The notes: generated from the sequence alone by a model not told the origin. A stretch of 64,000 nucleotides of DNA from Onthophagus taurus (GCF_036711975.1 NC_091976.1:8618001-8682000); one strand, 5' to 3'. Positions 1-11,132 are shown, numbered from the stretch's first letter. Numbers and translations: made by a program.

Positions 1-1337
1 TTTTTCTTTTACTCACATAACCTACCTACAACCGTTGACATAACTCTTGGCTTTAGAAAAATGTATACATGTCATATAAATAAAGAAAATATTCGAGATG
101 AAGTTTTTAGAATTTTAAGAGATTACGGCAGTTCTAAAACAAATTACATACATTGTAATGATGATATTTATAAAATTATATGTGGAATATGTTTGAAAAA
201 TTTAATAAGAAAGGAATTAAATTAATTCGTTGCTTAAAAAGACCTAAAATTATCAAAACAGATAATAAGGACGAACAATTAGAAATAATTCAAAATAGCC
301 ATGAAAGTATAAAAAACCATAGAGGTGTTAAAGAAACAATTGAACACATAAAACGAAATTATTCTTGGAAAAATCTAGATCAACAAGTATCTAAATTTAT
401 AAATGCTTGTGAAGTATGTCAAAGAACTAAGTATGATACACATCCACCAAAACCACAATTTCAAATTACACCGACAATTAAAAGACCCATGCAAGTATTG
501 AATATGGATCTGTTTAAATACGATAACGTAACATTTTTAACTATCATAGATAATTTTAGTAAGTTTGCTCAAGCGTATAAATTATCTGATAAAAATGCTT
601 CTAGTATTGCGAATAAAATAATAGAACACTTTAGTAAGTTTGGAATCCCTTTAGAAATCATAATAGATAATTGAACGGAATTTAAGAATAGAATCGTAGA
701 ATCATTATTAAAACTATACAAAGTTCAAGCAAGATTCACTACTGTAGGACATCATGAATCTAATGCACCAGTCGAAAGACTTAACTCTACACTTATTGAA
801 CACTTACGAATATTAAGACTAATGGATCCCCAAATTGGATTAAAAATAGCAATGAATAGAGCAATTCTCGCTTATAATTCCAGCATCAACAATGTTACTA
901 AATACACCCCATTTGAAGTATTGTTTGGAAATACAAAAACCATTGATCCCATAAATATAGATTACGAACGACAAGTAGTAGAAGATTACATTAACCAGCA
1001 TAAAGAGTTTACGAAATTACTCTACGATCACATAAGCAATGTGCAAGAGACAAACAAAGAAAAGGTAATTAGTAAACGAAATGAATCCCGTAAAATTCCA
1101 CAAATAACTGTAGGATCAACGGTGTATTTTAGAAAAAGTACGAAAAAGAAATCTGATTTATTATATCAGGGACCGTACATCGTTACAGAACTTTTAGAAC
1201 GAAATAGAGTTCGACTAAAACCTGGTCCTAATACAAAACTTAAACAAAGAACAGCTCATATATCTGAGTTAAAAATATCTGATGTTCCAGGACCTTCATG
1301 CTCTTCAGTCTCACCTCCTGCGCGAGACCAGAACTGA
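1..1337 (+). pseudogene. Pol C-terminal part: RNase H-integrase linker and integrase
   Basis: An open frame from base 1 to about 220 looks like the linker between RNase H and integrase; coding then shifts to another frame from about 180. The integrase has an HHCC zinc-binding region (HESIKNHRG, then CEVCQRTK, about 300-430), a first catalytic Asp in NMDLFKYDN (about 500) and a second in IIIDN at 660-671. A TGA at 672-674 interrupts directly after that Asp-Asn, where the family usually has Gly. The frame then stays open to 1337, including the Glu region (APVERLNSTL, about 768-797) and a basic C-terminal tail ending at TAG-free ...ARDQN before the stop. One frameshift plus one nonsense codon make it non-functional. 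The 3' end overlaps the start of env by 40 bp. Confidence 0.85.
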
Positions 1338-2872
1338 TAGAAATCCAGAATGGAGCAGGTATCCTACCAATCCATCTAGGCGTAACATATAATACAAGAA
1401 ATTATTTTGAAATCATTACGCAACTGGATTTGTCACCATTATTGGATTTGAAACAACAGCAAAATATTCGTAGTACCCACATTCGAGAAATGACAGACAA
1501 AACATCAGAATTAAATGAATTAGAAGAAGAATTTCATACTAAGTTATCAATTCTAAATGTAAGAAACACAAGAAGTAAACGAGGATTGATTAATGCTTTT
1601 GGTAACATAATAAAATTTGTAACAGGTAATCTCGATAGTACAGATGCTGAAAATTATGATTCAATAATTAAAAAATTACAAGATTCCCAAGAAAACATAT
1701 TAAATAATAACATAAATATAATACAATATTTAAATAAAACAACTAGTAAAATTAATGAAAATATTATCAATATTCAGAATAATCTTAATGATATACATGA
1801 AAGAATTCAATCTTTACAACAATTTCAATTGATAGAGGAAAATCTTTTGATTCTGAATCGAATTAACCGTAATTTAGGAGAGATAATTGAGATAATTGAT
1901 TTGGCTAAGATTAATATCCTACATTCCTCATTAATTTCCCCAGAACAATTATTAAAAGAAATAAAACTTATTCATTTAAACCCTGATCATGATTTTCCAT
2001 TTGAAGCCATTCTAGAAAACATATTTAATTGAAAAATTAATTAAAGTAAAGGCATACCAGAAAAATAATGTTTACAACTTCATACTGCGAGTGCCTATAA
2101 TAGATAATGAAGAATATCAATATTATAAATTGTACTCGTTGCCAACTTTTGTCAATAATACTTTCATTCAAATACAACCACAATCACTGTATATTGCCGC
2201 CAATGATAACAACTATATTTTAATGAATGATGAATGTGTTAATTTGCGATTGAACGAATATCTTTGTTATAATCAAATTGTGCAATTTGATAAAACCCTT
2301 TGCGAATATGAAGCTGTAACGCATGGTAAATTGATAAATTGTAAATTTCACGAAGTTCTTATAAAAGATTTTGAAATAATAGAATCTGAACACTTAACCA
2401 TTCTAATTGTAAGAAATGAACTCACAATAAAGGAAATTTGCAGCAAACTAAGCTGCAATTTAGTGTTAAAGGGTATTAATTGAATAATGTTAATAATTGT
2501 TATTATAAAATCAACAATATGACATTGCAAAATTATTTTAAAATTGTCAATTTAGAACATCGATTTATACCTACCCTGACAATAAAGAATATAACGATTG
2601 AAAAACCCATTCCTATTCTGCTCAAGAATATTTCTGACACAATTAATAGTTCCGAAATATTTAAAGTTCCGTATATTGAGAAAACTAATTTGATCCATAA
2701 CGTACTTCTTTACATAATAGTCTTGATAATATTACTAATAGTATGTAAGTTTGTAATCAATAAATATAAGAATTATAAAATTGGGAATGTTGATAATAAA
2801 ATCAAGACTCGTTCGGAGAACTTCGAACTTAAGGAGGGAGGAGTTATGCAGCTGCATCCCGATAGTATTTAA
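1298..2872 (+). pseudogene. env: Env, baculovirus-F-like fusion glycoprotein, broken
   Basis: Three successive open segments (1298-2032, 2091-2483, 2480-2872) lie in different frames. The first holds a furin-type site RSKR at 1571-1582, followed at once by a Gly-rich hydrophobic stretch (GLINAFGNIIKF) that resembles the fusion peptide of errantivirus and baculovirus F proteins, then a coiled-coil-rich region. The second is Cys-containing ectodomain. The third has one transmembrane helix at about 2699-2756 (VLLYIIVLIILLIVCKFVI) and a short basic cytoplasmic tail. In functional relatives this protein fuses virion and cell membranes and is made from a spliced mRNA; the true start is not visible here. 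At least two frameshifts separate the parts. Assigned by the cleavage site, fusion-peptide context and membrane anchor. Confidence 0.85.
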
Positions 2873-3060
2873 GAAATTAATATGATAAGATGAAGAACCG
2901 TGAGATGCAGTATGAAATTGAACACCGAGAGCTAATGATAAATAAAAAAGTATAAATAGGACTAATTATTAAATTTAATATTAATTGTATTTTTGTTGTC
3001 TAACTGTACGGTCGTTACTTTAACCAAATAAAAATTCGTTATACAAAAGAACGGGTAATT
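2842..3060 (+). repeat. 3' LTR of the errantivirus-like element
   Basis: A purine tract, AAGGAGGGAGG (2831-2841), directly precedes AGTTATGCAGC. The repeat ends GGGTAATT. AGTTA...TAATT termini are typical of errantivirus LTRs. AATAAA at 3026-3031 could serve as polyadenylation signal. At 219 bp it is short for the group. The partner LTR is outside the window, so the borders are inferred from motifs. Confidence 0.65.
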
Positions 3061-3106
3061 TTCCTTTTTTTAAAAAGCCTACCGCTCGCTGACAAGTATA
3101 ACTCGT

Positions 3107-3796
3107 CCCAACGGGTCCCAACGGCTACTTTGCCATCCCACCTCTATTTCTCCTTTCCCCCCCCCCTTTTTTTTCCTCTATCGTTCATTTGTTTATGGAA
3201 TGTTAATGACCACTTCTTTGAAATTCATATTTAAACTTAGGAGTTTGACCATCCTCAACACGCATGCGTACCATATAGTTAATACTGCGCAAGACCACTA
3301 ACGAACACCAAGCACGCCTCTTCCCAAAATTGTTCGCTTTCGAGTAAAACTAAAATAATTATTGATAAAATTGTTAATCCAAACCATCATTTGTTTATAT
3401 TTAAAAAGATTACTACAGTAAGCATATTGATTGCAGTGCGCACATGGATAGAGTGATTTATATTTTATGGTGACATAACCAAAAAGGACGAAGTAAGTTA
3501 GACACATGTTCTTTAATAATATTCAGGTTTGTTACACTTTGTTTCATTTAATTTATATTCAGTTTGTTAATCTTAATGTTAATATCAAAAATTCTACTCA
3601 CATTAATAATATTTACTATTTTAACAGCACAAAATGATTTCTGTACCTTTATGTTTAATTTTGTAGTGCCTCCGAAGATGGCGTAGATCGCCGAAACGCG
3701 TCAGGCAGAGTTTTAAATTATCTATCAATAAAAGCATAAAAACATACATGACTTTTTCATATTTATACATATTGATAACAAGGATCCACAAAATGA
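3107..3796 (+). mobile_element. HHR element copy 1 (690 bp, 13-bp target duplication)
   Basis: The same 13 bases, AAGTATAACTCGT, lie at 3094-3106 and 3797-3809 and bracket a 690-bp insert with no long reading frame. A hammerhead-type motif sits at 3667-3707, 89 bp from the right end, followed by an AT-rich tail with CAATAAAAGC. Size, duplication length and ribozyme position match the inserts at 8367-10597 and 36773-37465. The body begins with a pyrimidine-rich stretch (poly-C/poly-T around 3159-3176). I infer a non-autonomous retroelement mobilised by Penelope-like machinery. Confidence 0.75.
3667..3707 (+). ncRNA. Hammerhead ribozyme motif, one core change
   Basis: Stem I TGCCT/AGGCA (5 bp), core CCGAAGA (consensus CTGANGA, so the invariant U is C), stem II GGCG/CGCC with loop TAGAT, then GAAA, palindromic stem III CGCG, and cleavage dinucleotide TC. 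The pairing is perfect apart from the core change, which would be expected to weaken cleavage. Confidence 0.65.
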
Positions 3797-3809
3797 AAGT
3801 ATAACTCGT

Positions 3810-4031
3810 GTCTTTACTTTGTTTTAGAATATTTTTAACTAAACTAACTTACCCTTAAGGCCTTTAAATTTTAGTAATGCCTATAATTGACGGTAACTAA
3901 ACAAAATTAAATTTATGTATAACAATTTTCTTGCTTTAATTTTGTGTTTCTAGTCGTGCCTGATGAAGAGATTTTGAATCTCGAAACATGTTGCACCGAT
4001 CTTGTAATAAAAAATAAATTTTTCCCAAGGA
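3810..4031 (+). mobile_element. 5'-truncated HHR element fragment
   Basis: GTCTTTA at 3810-3816 recurs at 4032-4038 and could be its target duplication, giving a fragment of about 215 bp that ends 35 bp after the ribozyme at 3956-3996. The sequence around the ribozyme (CTAGTCGTGCC ... TTGCACCG) closely matches that at 37367-37412, so both belong to one subfamily. The short duplication makes the exact borders uncertain. Confidence 0.5.
3956..3996 (+). ncRNA. Hammerhead ribozyme, intact core
   Basis: Stem I GTGC/GCAC, core CTGATGA (3960-3966), stem II GAGAT/ATCTC with loop TTTGA, GAAA (3983-3986), palindromic stem III CATG, cleavage site TT. Every conserved position of a type I hammerhead is present. 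The loopless stem III suggests it acts as a dimer, as described for Penelope-like elements. Confidence 0.8.
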
Positions 4032-4110
4032 GTCTTTATTTGTCACCGAGTTTTTCATGGTTTTGTTGTGGTTTTTTGTAGATATGACTGTGATTAAGAG
4101 TAACAAAGTT

Positions 4111-4150
4111 GTTGACTGAAGATGCGAGTTGATCCCGAAACGTCTCTAAC
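4111..4150 (+). ncRNA. Hammerhead-like motif, degenerate
   Basis: Core CTGAAGA (4116-4122) and GAAA (4137-4140) are intact. Stem III is a bare CG followed by TC. Stem I pairs GTTGA with TC(T)AAC with one bulge. Stem II between them does not pair convincingly, so activity is doubtful. It lies 115 bp after the previous ribozyme in the same orientation. Confidence 0.4.
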
Positions 4151-4823
4151 CGTTTAATATAGAATATTTACAGAGGAAAAAGTGGTCTGAATTAAACAAT
4201 ATATAAACGTTTAAGAGAACTGCAAAACTCCTTGAATTCCCGCAACCTCTACGTTCTATGTAATACGTTTATTAATTCAAATAAACCGTCGAATGTAATA
4301 AAGACACGCTTGATGAAGATCTTCCCGAATTCAAGGAAAATTTTCACTTTAAATTATCATTCCCACTGAGAGTTTCTCTTTCTTTCCCTCTTTTCTTCAA
4401 GATGTAATGAGTTTTAATCATATATTATTGTGAAATAATTTAAAATTAATTAGTTTAAAATGAACACTTTCTGATATATAAAGTGTAATAAAAATTCTTT
4501 TTTGATTTACAGAGGTGATTTCGAGAGGTTAAATTCGTGTGCATTACCGATACCCAGAGAGCTCTTATGCATCCCGGAACGCTTCAGTATCCTGGTAACA
4601 TCGCGAACAGAAGGATCTCGGGATACAATCCTAATTTATTTGTTTTTATATTTCCCTTTTTTAAATAAGAATAAAAAATTTATCGTTTTGTGAGTTACCA
4701 TAAGAAATTATGGATTATTTAAAATTAAAGTGATTTAATTAGAAGAAAAGAAAAAACCGTAGGAAAATCTTCTATATAAAGTAAGAAAATTTATTTTAAA
4801 CTTTAATAAATTGCATTAAAAAT
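4151..4823. other. No gene recognised
   Basis: AT-rich. A less AT-rich stretch at about 4511-4640 follows a good acceptor-like sequence (TTTGATTTACAG), and a 63-codon frame runs through it, but nothing in its translation is recognisable. Confidence 0.4.
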
Positions 4824-5055
4824 TACGAAATTTATAGTTTTATTTTTTAACGATTCTTATACCATAATGTAACTCCCATGATGTGGGATTAATAGTAAGG
4901 TAAATTCACATTAAAAAAATTGCGATTTATTTATTATTTATGAGAAAAATTAAGAAAAATGAAATAACAGTTCAATGTATAGTACCGTGGACCGAGATTA
5001 CTAGTCACTAGCAGTCACATACCCTCACTAGCAGTGAGCGACCAGCTAACTGGTG
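4824..5055 (+). repeat. R-repeat fragment (tail end)
   Basis: Matches by eye the end of the R repeat at 19500-19600 (shared AAAAAATTGCGATTTATT and TACCGTGGACCGAGA) and, inverted, the segment near 40230-40290 (shared TTTTTAACGATTCTTATA). It is the third copy of this unclassified repeat in the window. No coding potential. Confidence 0.6.
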
Positions 5056-5404
5056 TGTTTAATTTTTTCTCTTAATTTGGTCAGGCTTAATTTTGATCAT
5101 ATTTTATAATGAATGAATTAAATGAATTTAATAAAATCTTTTTATTAAAGAGATTAAAAGATGTGTTTGCCGTTTTTAAGTGAACAAAATTTTTACATAA
5201 TTTGTAGAAAAGCGAATAATAATGTTAATATGTTCAACACAAAAATGTTTCGGAAATTCCTAGAAACAGATTAATGATTCTGTTTGTCTGGAATAACATT
5301 ATTTCATTTTTATGCCAAGAGAAGGTTTTGTAAATTGAAACAAATGCGTGAAGAAAAAAATTAAGACAAAAAATAATAATTATAATTAATATAAAAACAA
5401 TATA
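5056..5404. other. No feature seen
   Basis: AT-rich sequence between the R fragment and the mariner-like element; no reading frame, hairpin or repeat noticed. Confidence 0.4.
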
Positions 5405-6694
5405 CAGTATGTCCCCGGATCGAGTTACAAAGAGGAAAAAAAATTTATTACTGATTTTTCAAACTTATCTCATCATAAATAATGCGTCGGATATGTTCAA
5501 ACCACTAAACGAACTTTATATTCTAACTATAGAAGTTAACTAATTAACCCCATTTGTATGTAAAAATTATACTTTTCCTAAATTTCAAATTTTTCAAGTT
5601 CAATTTACAAGATGTAACCATAGAAACCATAAAAGTTACAACTTATGTTAGTGAAAAATATAAGGACAAATCAAATTAAAATATGGCTAATTGAATAAAA
5701 TATTTTAAATGTAAATTTATGTAATAACACACTATGTAAGTAATAAATATTATTTATTTGTAAGTGAACAAATCCTCATTCAAACAAATTCCCTCCCAAT
5801 TCGGCACACATTTGAAGACGAGTTCTAAATTTTTTATAAGAAGTACGAATTTCCGCCTGTGGTAGAGATTCTATCGCTTTAATTATTCTTAGCTTTAATA
5901 GTTCTGCATCATCTTATAATGGTTCACTGTAAACAATTTGTTTCAATCATCCCCAAAAATTAAAATTCATAATTGTAAAATCAGAACTGCGTGCTGGCCA
6001 TCAAATAGGACCATTTCGTTCAATCCATTTTTGACGAAATTGTAAATATAACCATTTGACACAATGCGTGAATGGTAAGCTGGGCAACTGTCTTGCTGAA
6101 AGTACATTGACCGTATAAAATTTAAGGGTAATTGGATTTACATCGCTCCAATAACAACAATGTTGGGAAGAAACAATATCATTTCTTGAAAAGCTATCTG
6201 AAAAGCAGCGTGTTCTTCATTTAGTTTCTTTGTCTGCCTTTTTATGGATAATACAGAACCCGTTTCCAAATTTTTTTTCATCAGTTTGCGAGCCCCGCAT
6301 GAAATATTCTTGTGTCCGGATATTTTTGCTGGAATTTTTGTATAACTACACGAAAACATGATTCACTAGTACCATATCACAGTACTAAATAAATTCTCTC
6401 TTTCACGGTTAACATCGCATGAAAAGACTTAATCTCACCAACATAAGTTGTAAGTTTTATGGTTTCTATCGTTACATATCATAAATTGAACTTCAATTTC
6501 AATTTTCAATTTAGAAAAACGTCCAATTTTTACATAAAAATTGGAATAATTAGTTAGCTTTTATAGTTAGAGTATAAAATTCATGCGATTTAGTAGTTTG
6601 AACATATCCGACGCATTATTTATGCTGAGATAAGTTTGAAAAATCAGTAACAAAAATTTTTTTCCTCTTTGTAACTCGATCCGGGGACATACTG
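5405..6694 (-). mobile_element. Tc1/mariner-superfamily transposon, about 1.29 kb
   Basis: The ends are inverted repeats beginning CAGTATGTCCCCGGATCG, flanked by TA (5403-5404 and 6695-6696), the superfamily's target duplication. The inverted repeats extend well over 100 bp inward with scattered mismatches: the segments at 5455-5560 and 6540-6650 are inverted copies. The interior carries a decayed transposase on the minus strand. Confidence 0.85.
5770..6359 (-). pseudogene. Tc1/mariner transposase remnant
   Basis: Reading leftward from 6359, the N-terminal segment resembles the helix-turn-helix domain found before insect Tc1/mariner transposases, with the typical ETGSV turn followed by basic residues. 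After frameshifts, the C-terminal catalytic part follows at about 6110-5770 with a recognisable ARSSDFTIMNFNFWG (usual ARSPDL.PLDFFLWG), which carries the third catalytic region, and ends near CAELGGNLFE. Several frameshifts and stops make it non-functional. The subfamily cannot be fixed from these pieces. Confidence 0.75.
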
Positions 6695-6702
6695 TATATT
6701 CA

Positions 6703-7859
6703 TATTATTGTATATACAGGGTGTTTCGGTGACTCGGGGAACAAATTTAATTTAGTCACATATACTCGAGTGAAAATGATGACGATGCATGTAAAAAAAA
6801 ATTAGTAAAAGTCTTCAAATTTCAAAGATACAGGTCATCAAAGTTAGGAAAGTTTAACACATTTTTCCAAATGTCTTAAACACTATTTACAGTAAAGCGC
6901 TGAAATTTGGTACAGTATAAATCAATGTGTTGTAAAATCGTTAGGCAATTTATTAGTTGGTTCGGTCCTCGGGAACAATGCTATACAGGCTGTTCCTAAA
7001 GTTTGTTTGCTCAGAACTTTTTTATTCTATCATAACCCTACATTTATTTTTGCAGTTTCTAATAGTAAATTTAGTTTAGAAACTTTTATTACCCTTAGAT
7101 AATATTGATAAAAATCATCGTTTTCGTGTTAAATGCAAAAATGTTGGGTTCCGATTTCAATAATAGCACTAAAAAAAAGAAATGTAAGTTTTTGAACATT
7201 TTCTTTAGAATTTTTTATTACTTGTCTTGTTATTTTATGTATTTTTTTTATTATTCCTGTTTGTGTTGTTGTTTTTTGTTTATTTTTTGTTGATTTTTAA
7301 TTTATTGTTTTTGGATTCTTTTATTAAACCAACTAAAACAAATTAAAAATGTGATTTAGCTAAATCTACACTTGGACATGTTGCAAACATAATAGTAATG
7401 ACAGCTCAGTTCGATTTTCACTTGTCATTGCCAATTCAGATTCTTTATTTATTTTTTTTAGTGTTATTGGATTTGGAGTCTAACATTTTTGCATTTAATA
7501 CGAAAACGATGGATTTTATCAATATTCTCTAAGAGTGATAAGTTTCTAAACTAAATTTACTATTAGAAATTGCAACTGCGTTACATCTTTTTGTCATATC
7601 TGCAAATTCAGATTCTCCACCAGATCTTGTACCAAAATTGTAACTGATGGGTTAACTACGTTCCCACCATGGTCTATTATCGCTTACGGGAGACAACTAA
7701 AAAATTAAATAGACAATAAATAACTTTTATTTATTGTACATCGACGTTTCTTTATTTCTACCTGTACACCCCCGGAACCTTTATGTTGCAAAAACCGCTC
7801 GTATTCATCTGCAACGTCTAAAAACATCCATTCGCAATCGTATCCCGATTATCCCACCT
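6703..7859. repeat. Foldback repeat and unclassified AT-rich DNA
   Basis: Inverted arms lie at about 7047-7180 and 7445-7578; both contain TTTCTAATAGTAAATTTAGT in opposite orientation plus a matching stretch around ATTAAATGCAAAAATGTT. The spacer is about 265 bp of AT-rich DNA. A possible left end, ACAGGGTGTTTCGG (6715-6728), resembles common insect transposon termini; no matching right end was found. No coding sequence. Confidence 0.6.
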
Positions 7860-8366
7860 GTTCGTATTGAATTGGCATTGTGCCAGTGTGGCAAGGGCGA
7901 AAATTACAATAAATAAGCGTAACATCACTACATCGATAAGTTTTGATAAAAATGTTTACACTTTTCCTCAACTACTTTCAGTGGTATCAAATAAAATGAA
8001 GTTTCAGATAATCACCACTTCAACTTGATAGAAATATGATGAATAACATTTCAATTTCAAGTACTAAACATTATTAAAAGTTAATGATGTATTTTAAATA
8101 GAATCTCGAACAATAATTTTTTTACCAGGATAGGATTGAGGACTATTGAACCGACAATTATTTTTTCATATATACATATGTTTCATATTGTATGAAAAAA
8201 TAATTGTCGTTTCAATAGTCCTTAATCATATCCTGGAAATAAATTTATTGTTCGAGGTGTTAACGGGATTAAAGGAAAACATCTCCTGCTTAAGTTTAAA
8301 TAGAATGCGAGTAATTATGTTTTTTTTAATACAATAAAAATTCTTGTGTTATAGTATTCATAAGTA
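7860..8366 (+). repeat. R-repeat copy 1, first segment
   Basis: 7860-8104 and 8295-8366 match the inverted copy at about 41825-42150; the shared text includes CATCACTACATCGATAAGTTTTG-like and CAGATAATCACCACTTCAAC blocks. Here the copy is split by a 190-bp hairpin (8105-8294) and ends where the HHR element begins at 8367. R continues at 10598 and 19249. Confidence 0.75.
8105..8294. repeat. 190-bp hairpin insertion with 12-bp duplication
   Basis: TTTAAATAGAAT occurs at 8093-8104 and 8295-8306, bracketing 190 bp that the inverted R copy lacks. Most of it (8103-8261) is one imperfect hairpin: the outer arms CTCGAACAATAA/TTATTGTTCGAG and the inner arms GACAATTATTTTTTCATA/TATGAAAAAATAATTGTC enclose a loop of about 20 bp. 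Noncoding. A duplication this long suggests insertion by target-primed reverse transcription rather than by a cut-and-paste transposase. Confidence 0.75.
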
Positions 8367-8474
8367 TGAGTTAAAATTGATATAATTCATGTTACCAGTG
8401 GAGAAATGAATGGTCAAGAGAAAAGAAAAGATTCAATGTACTTTAACTGGTTGAATAAATTTTATTTATAATTC

Positions 8475-8511
8475 GTCTGACTAGTTTCGCCTTACAGGCA
8501 TCTTCAGAGAC
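8475..8511 (-). ncRNA. Hammerhead ribozyme, intact core
   Basis: On the minus strand: stem I GTCT/AGAC, core CTGAAGA, stem II GCCT/AGGC with loop GTA, GAAA, palindromic stem III CTAG, cleavage site TC. All core positions match the type I hammerhead consensus. Confidence 0.8.
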
Positions 8512-8602
8512 TCTACAGTGAAAAATATTTGTTTTACAATATTGTATTAATCCAAACTTAAACTATTCAAAAGTTAACAATAATGAATGAATTTTAATAT
8601 TA

Positions 8603-10149
8603 CCGTATTTTCTCGAATCTTATCCGCACTCGAATCTAATCCGCACCCCGATTTTAAGAATGCATAGTGGTAAAAAAATTTAGTTTGCGAATGTAATCCG
8701 CATCTTTCTTTGAGCAATTCGACAACACCAAAACGATGCGATGCTTGTTGTTAACCATAAATATATATTTTTTCCGTTGACTGACGCTGATGCACCTGAA
8801 GAAACCTTGTTTACGACGAGTTTTTATTAGACTGGACTTTAAATTTACCAAGCCAGAAAAAAATGGAAAATAAATATAATTTTAAAAATAAATAGTTATG
8901 CCTAGCGCGAATTCCGTTCATATACTGCCCTCGTAGTAGCTCGAACGTGGTGTGTGCTTAATTATAAATATAATAGCGTAATTATAAAAAAAAAAGTAGC
9001 AAAAATCTAAAAGGTTCTTCTCTACAGCAAAGTTTAAAGAGTTGTTATTAAGTTAGCGTTAAGGAAATCGAAAAGCTGGTACAATTTTTGCTGATAATGA
9101 GAGTAACGTTGCGGCTGTTGCGGAAAGACCAGGTAGCTATTGCAGACTGTGAGGCATCGTGCAAAAAATTTACCGGGCCAAAGAAGAGACGATTTCATGA
9201 AATTGACGAGGCAGTTTTCTAGTTCTCTCAAGAAAAACGAAAGGAGGGACTAATAAATTTTTAATACTAGCTAAGGTTGGACTGTAGGATTTATGCGCCG
9301 AATGGTGTTATCGTTGAGGCGCAGAACTACAATTTCCCAAAAGCTCCTAATGATTCTCAAGAAAATTTCAATTTGTCTCAAACTGTAAATGTCAACAAAA
9401 TGGTAGTATATCTGGATATGCCACCCAATTACACACTGGAAAGAAGAGGTGTGTGGGAAATTTCTTTATAAACGAAAGGTTGCGCATCACATTGATGCTA
9501 GCAGTAACAAGTGATAGGTAAAAATTGCTGACTTTACTACTATTGAGAAAAAAACCATTCTGAAACCTGAAAGACTGCCCGAATGACGTCCTAGTTAGGG
9601 CACAACAAAAAGGATGGATAATTGAAAAGCTGATGATGGAATGATTAAGACAAGTATGGAGTCGTAAACCAGGAAGATTATTAAATAAGGATATTAATTA
9701 ATCATAGATGATTGCCCTTGGTTTAGACTTCTTGTCACAATAATAATACCTGGTGAAATAACATCCATACTACAACCTGTGTATGTATATGTATATTAAC
9801 AAACTCGAGAATTAACAAAACCGGGAGCAATTAAAGGAGCTTCTGAACTTGTTCAGTGAGTGTAGGCGACATGGAAAACGATCCCTGAAAACAATATTAT
9901 AACATCATTTTAGAAGTTTTGTATAATCCGAAGATGACGTAATATGGGAAGAAAATGATACATAAAAATGTAAATATCGTTCTAAAACCCTTAGTAAAGT
10001 GGTATTGTTATAATGTGTTTTATTTTACTATTTTCCAAATTGCAACTATACGACTGCGAATCTAATCCGCACCCGATTGTAATCCGCATTTGATTTTAGA
10101 GCACATAAAATTTGTAAAAAAGGTGCGGATTACATTCGAGAAAATACGG
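8603..10149 (+). mobile_element. pogo-like DNA transposon, decayed
   Basis: Terminal inverted repeats CCGTATTTTCTCGAAT.TTATCCGCAC are flanked by TA (8601-8602, 10150-10151), the pogo target duplication. Related CCGCAC-rich subterminal repeats occur at both ends. The interior carries a plus-strand transposase remnant. It is inserted into the HHR element. Confidence 0.85.
9050..9860 (+). pseudogene. pogo/Tigger-type transposase remnant
   Basis: Conceptual translation shows a CENP-B-type DNA-binding region (FTGPKKRRFHEIDEAVF at about 9160-9215, near the family's GPK.GKFPEIDEEVF) and then, at 9378-9460, NVNKMVVYLDMPPNYTLERRG, which corresponds to the segment around the first catalytic Asp. Further on, pieces resembling the region before the second Asp (VWSRKPGRLL near 9660) are readable with stops. 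Multiple frameshifts and nonsense codons make it inactive. Confidence 0.75.
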
Positions 10150-10597
10150 TAATTACTTACACGTTAAAAGTTACATCCAGCTCTTCAAAAAATATTTATA
10201 AGATTGACAGATTATGTTGAAAAACATTTTATAATTCCGAAATATATTACAAATATCATTTAAACTTTAGATTTATAAAGACGAACACGTTACAAATTAA
10301 AAATGGTTGAACTACGTCGTTGTTAAAAATGAAATGAAAACTCAACAAGCAAGTTATGCGAAACAAGAAAAATTCTTGTATCAGCCAAAGTAGTATATTG
10401 TAGAAAGAGATATGGTTAGGTTTGAAATTTTGAAACTTGCAAGTAGGAAATTGTATTAAAAAATTGAAAAATGAATTATATGAAAAGTGAAATGTGAATT
10501 GAATTTTAAGCTTTAAACTTGTATGTTATGAAACATTATAAAAGCATTGTTATCAATGTACTGAGTATTTGTATGAAATGTCATGAAAAGAAAAAAA

Positions 10598-11011
10598 ATT
10601 CATAAGTAGTTTAACTTTGCCTTCTATAAATATACACCTCTATATTATGTATATACATAATGGGCACCAGTATTATAGAATATTGCGGCTCCATTATTTC
10701 GATACGGTTTTACCCTGCGTGAGTAAAGTTCTAGAAGGAAATATACCCTTCAATACGCTAAAAGCTTTCTAATACTGATGTGCCTAGTAAAAGGTAATTT
10801 TCCGTCTATAACAAGGTTTAAATTAATACAATTTCGGTTCGAGCAACTTGTTCGCTAGGAACTTTTATGAATACCGGTCGCTCCGCAGCACATATCCGCT
10901 ACGATCTACAAAGCGATGAAAACCAGATAAAATTTTTTTACACTTAACTTATTTTACTGCAATATCTCATTTTGTTTTTAACGCATGATTTTTTATTTAT
11001 TTAATTGTTTT
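10598..11011 (+). repeat. R-repeat copy 1, second segment
   Basis: Matches the inverted copy at about 41040-41414; shared blocks include GTTTAACTTTGCCTTCTATA and ACTAGGCACATCA-type text read on the opposite strand. It ends with GTTTT (11007-11011), the left target duplication of the CsRn1-like element. Confidence 0.75.
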
Positions 11012-11113
11012 TGTAGCGTACATAGCCTACCTTCATATAGAAATTATAACTTATTATTATTAAAATCTTTGTAAATTCGTTGTAATATTTATTAAAATTA
11101 CTACAACTCTTTA
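11012..11113 (+). repeat. 5' LTR of CsRn1-like element, internally shortened
   Basis: 102 bp from TGTAGCGTACATAG to ACAACTCTTTA. The 3' LTR is about 187 bp, so roughly 85 bp of the middle is missing here. Confidence 0.7.
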
Positions 11114-11114
11114 T

Positions 11115-11132
11115 TGGTGACCCTGAACGAAG
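11115..11132 (+). other. Primer-binding site, tRNA-Trp-like
   Basis: TGGTGACCCTGAACG begins two bases after the 5' LTR. The tRNA-Trp site typical of the CsRn1 group begins TGGTGACCCCGACG, so this is a close but mutated match. Confidence 0.65.

Larger units (their letters stand above)
1..3060 (+). mobile_element. Errantivirus-like Ty3/gypsy element, 3' part
   Basis: The window opens inside an LTR retroelement in forward orientation: end of pol (integrase), an env gene, a purine tract and a 3' LTR that begins AGTTA and ends TAATT, as in the gypsy/errantivirus group. The 5' LTR, gag and most of pol lie outside the window. The coding parts carry several frameshifts and stops, so this copy is dead. 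It ends 33 bp before the next insertion. Family assignment rests on gene order, the env type and the LTR termini. Confidence 0.85.
8367..10597 (-). mobile_element. HHR element copy 2 (682 bp without nested pogo)
   Basis: ATTCATAAGTA lies at 8356-8366 and 10598-10608, and the inverted R copy has one uninterrupted version of this site, so the insert is exactly 8367-10597. Removing the pogo element and its duplicated TA leaves 682 bp. The hammerhead is on the minus strand at 8475-8511, 108 bp from the left end, so the element reads right to left. No reading frame of note remains. Confidence 0.75.

Noticed and set aside
4502..4693. 63-codon frame after an acceptor-like sequence
   Set aside because: Translation resembles nothing and ends in a low-complexity tail; no donor site or partner exon was convincing.
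5248..5275. Possible minus-strand hammerhead (GTTTCGGAAATTCC)
   Set aside because: GAAAC is present, but no CTGANGA core or stem II lies at the right distance.
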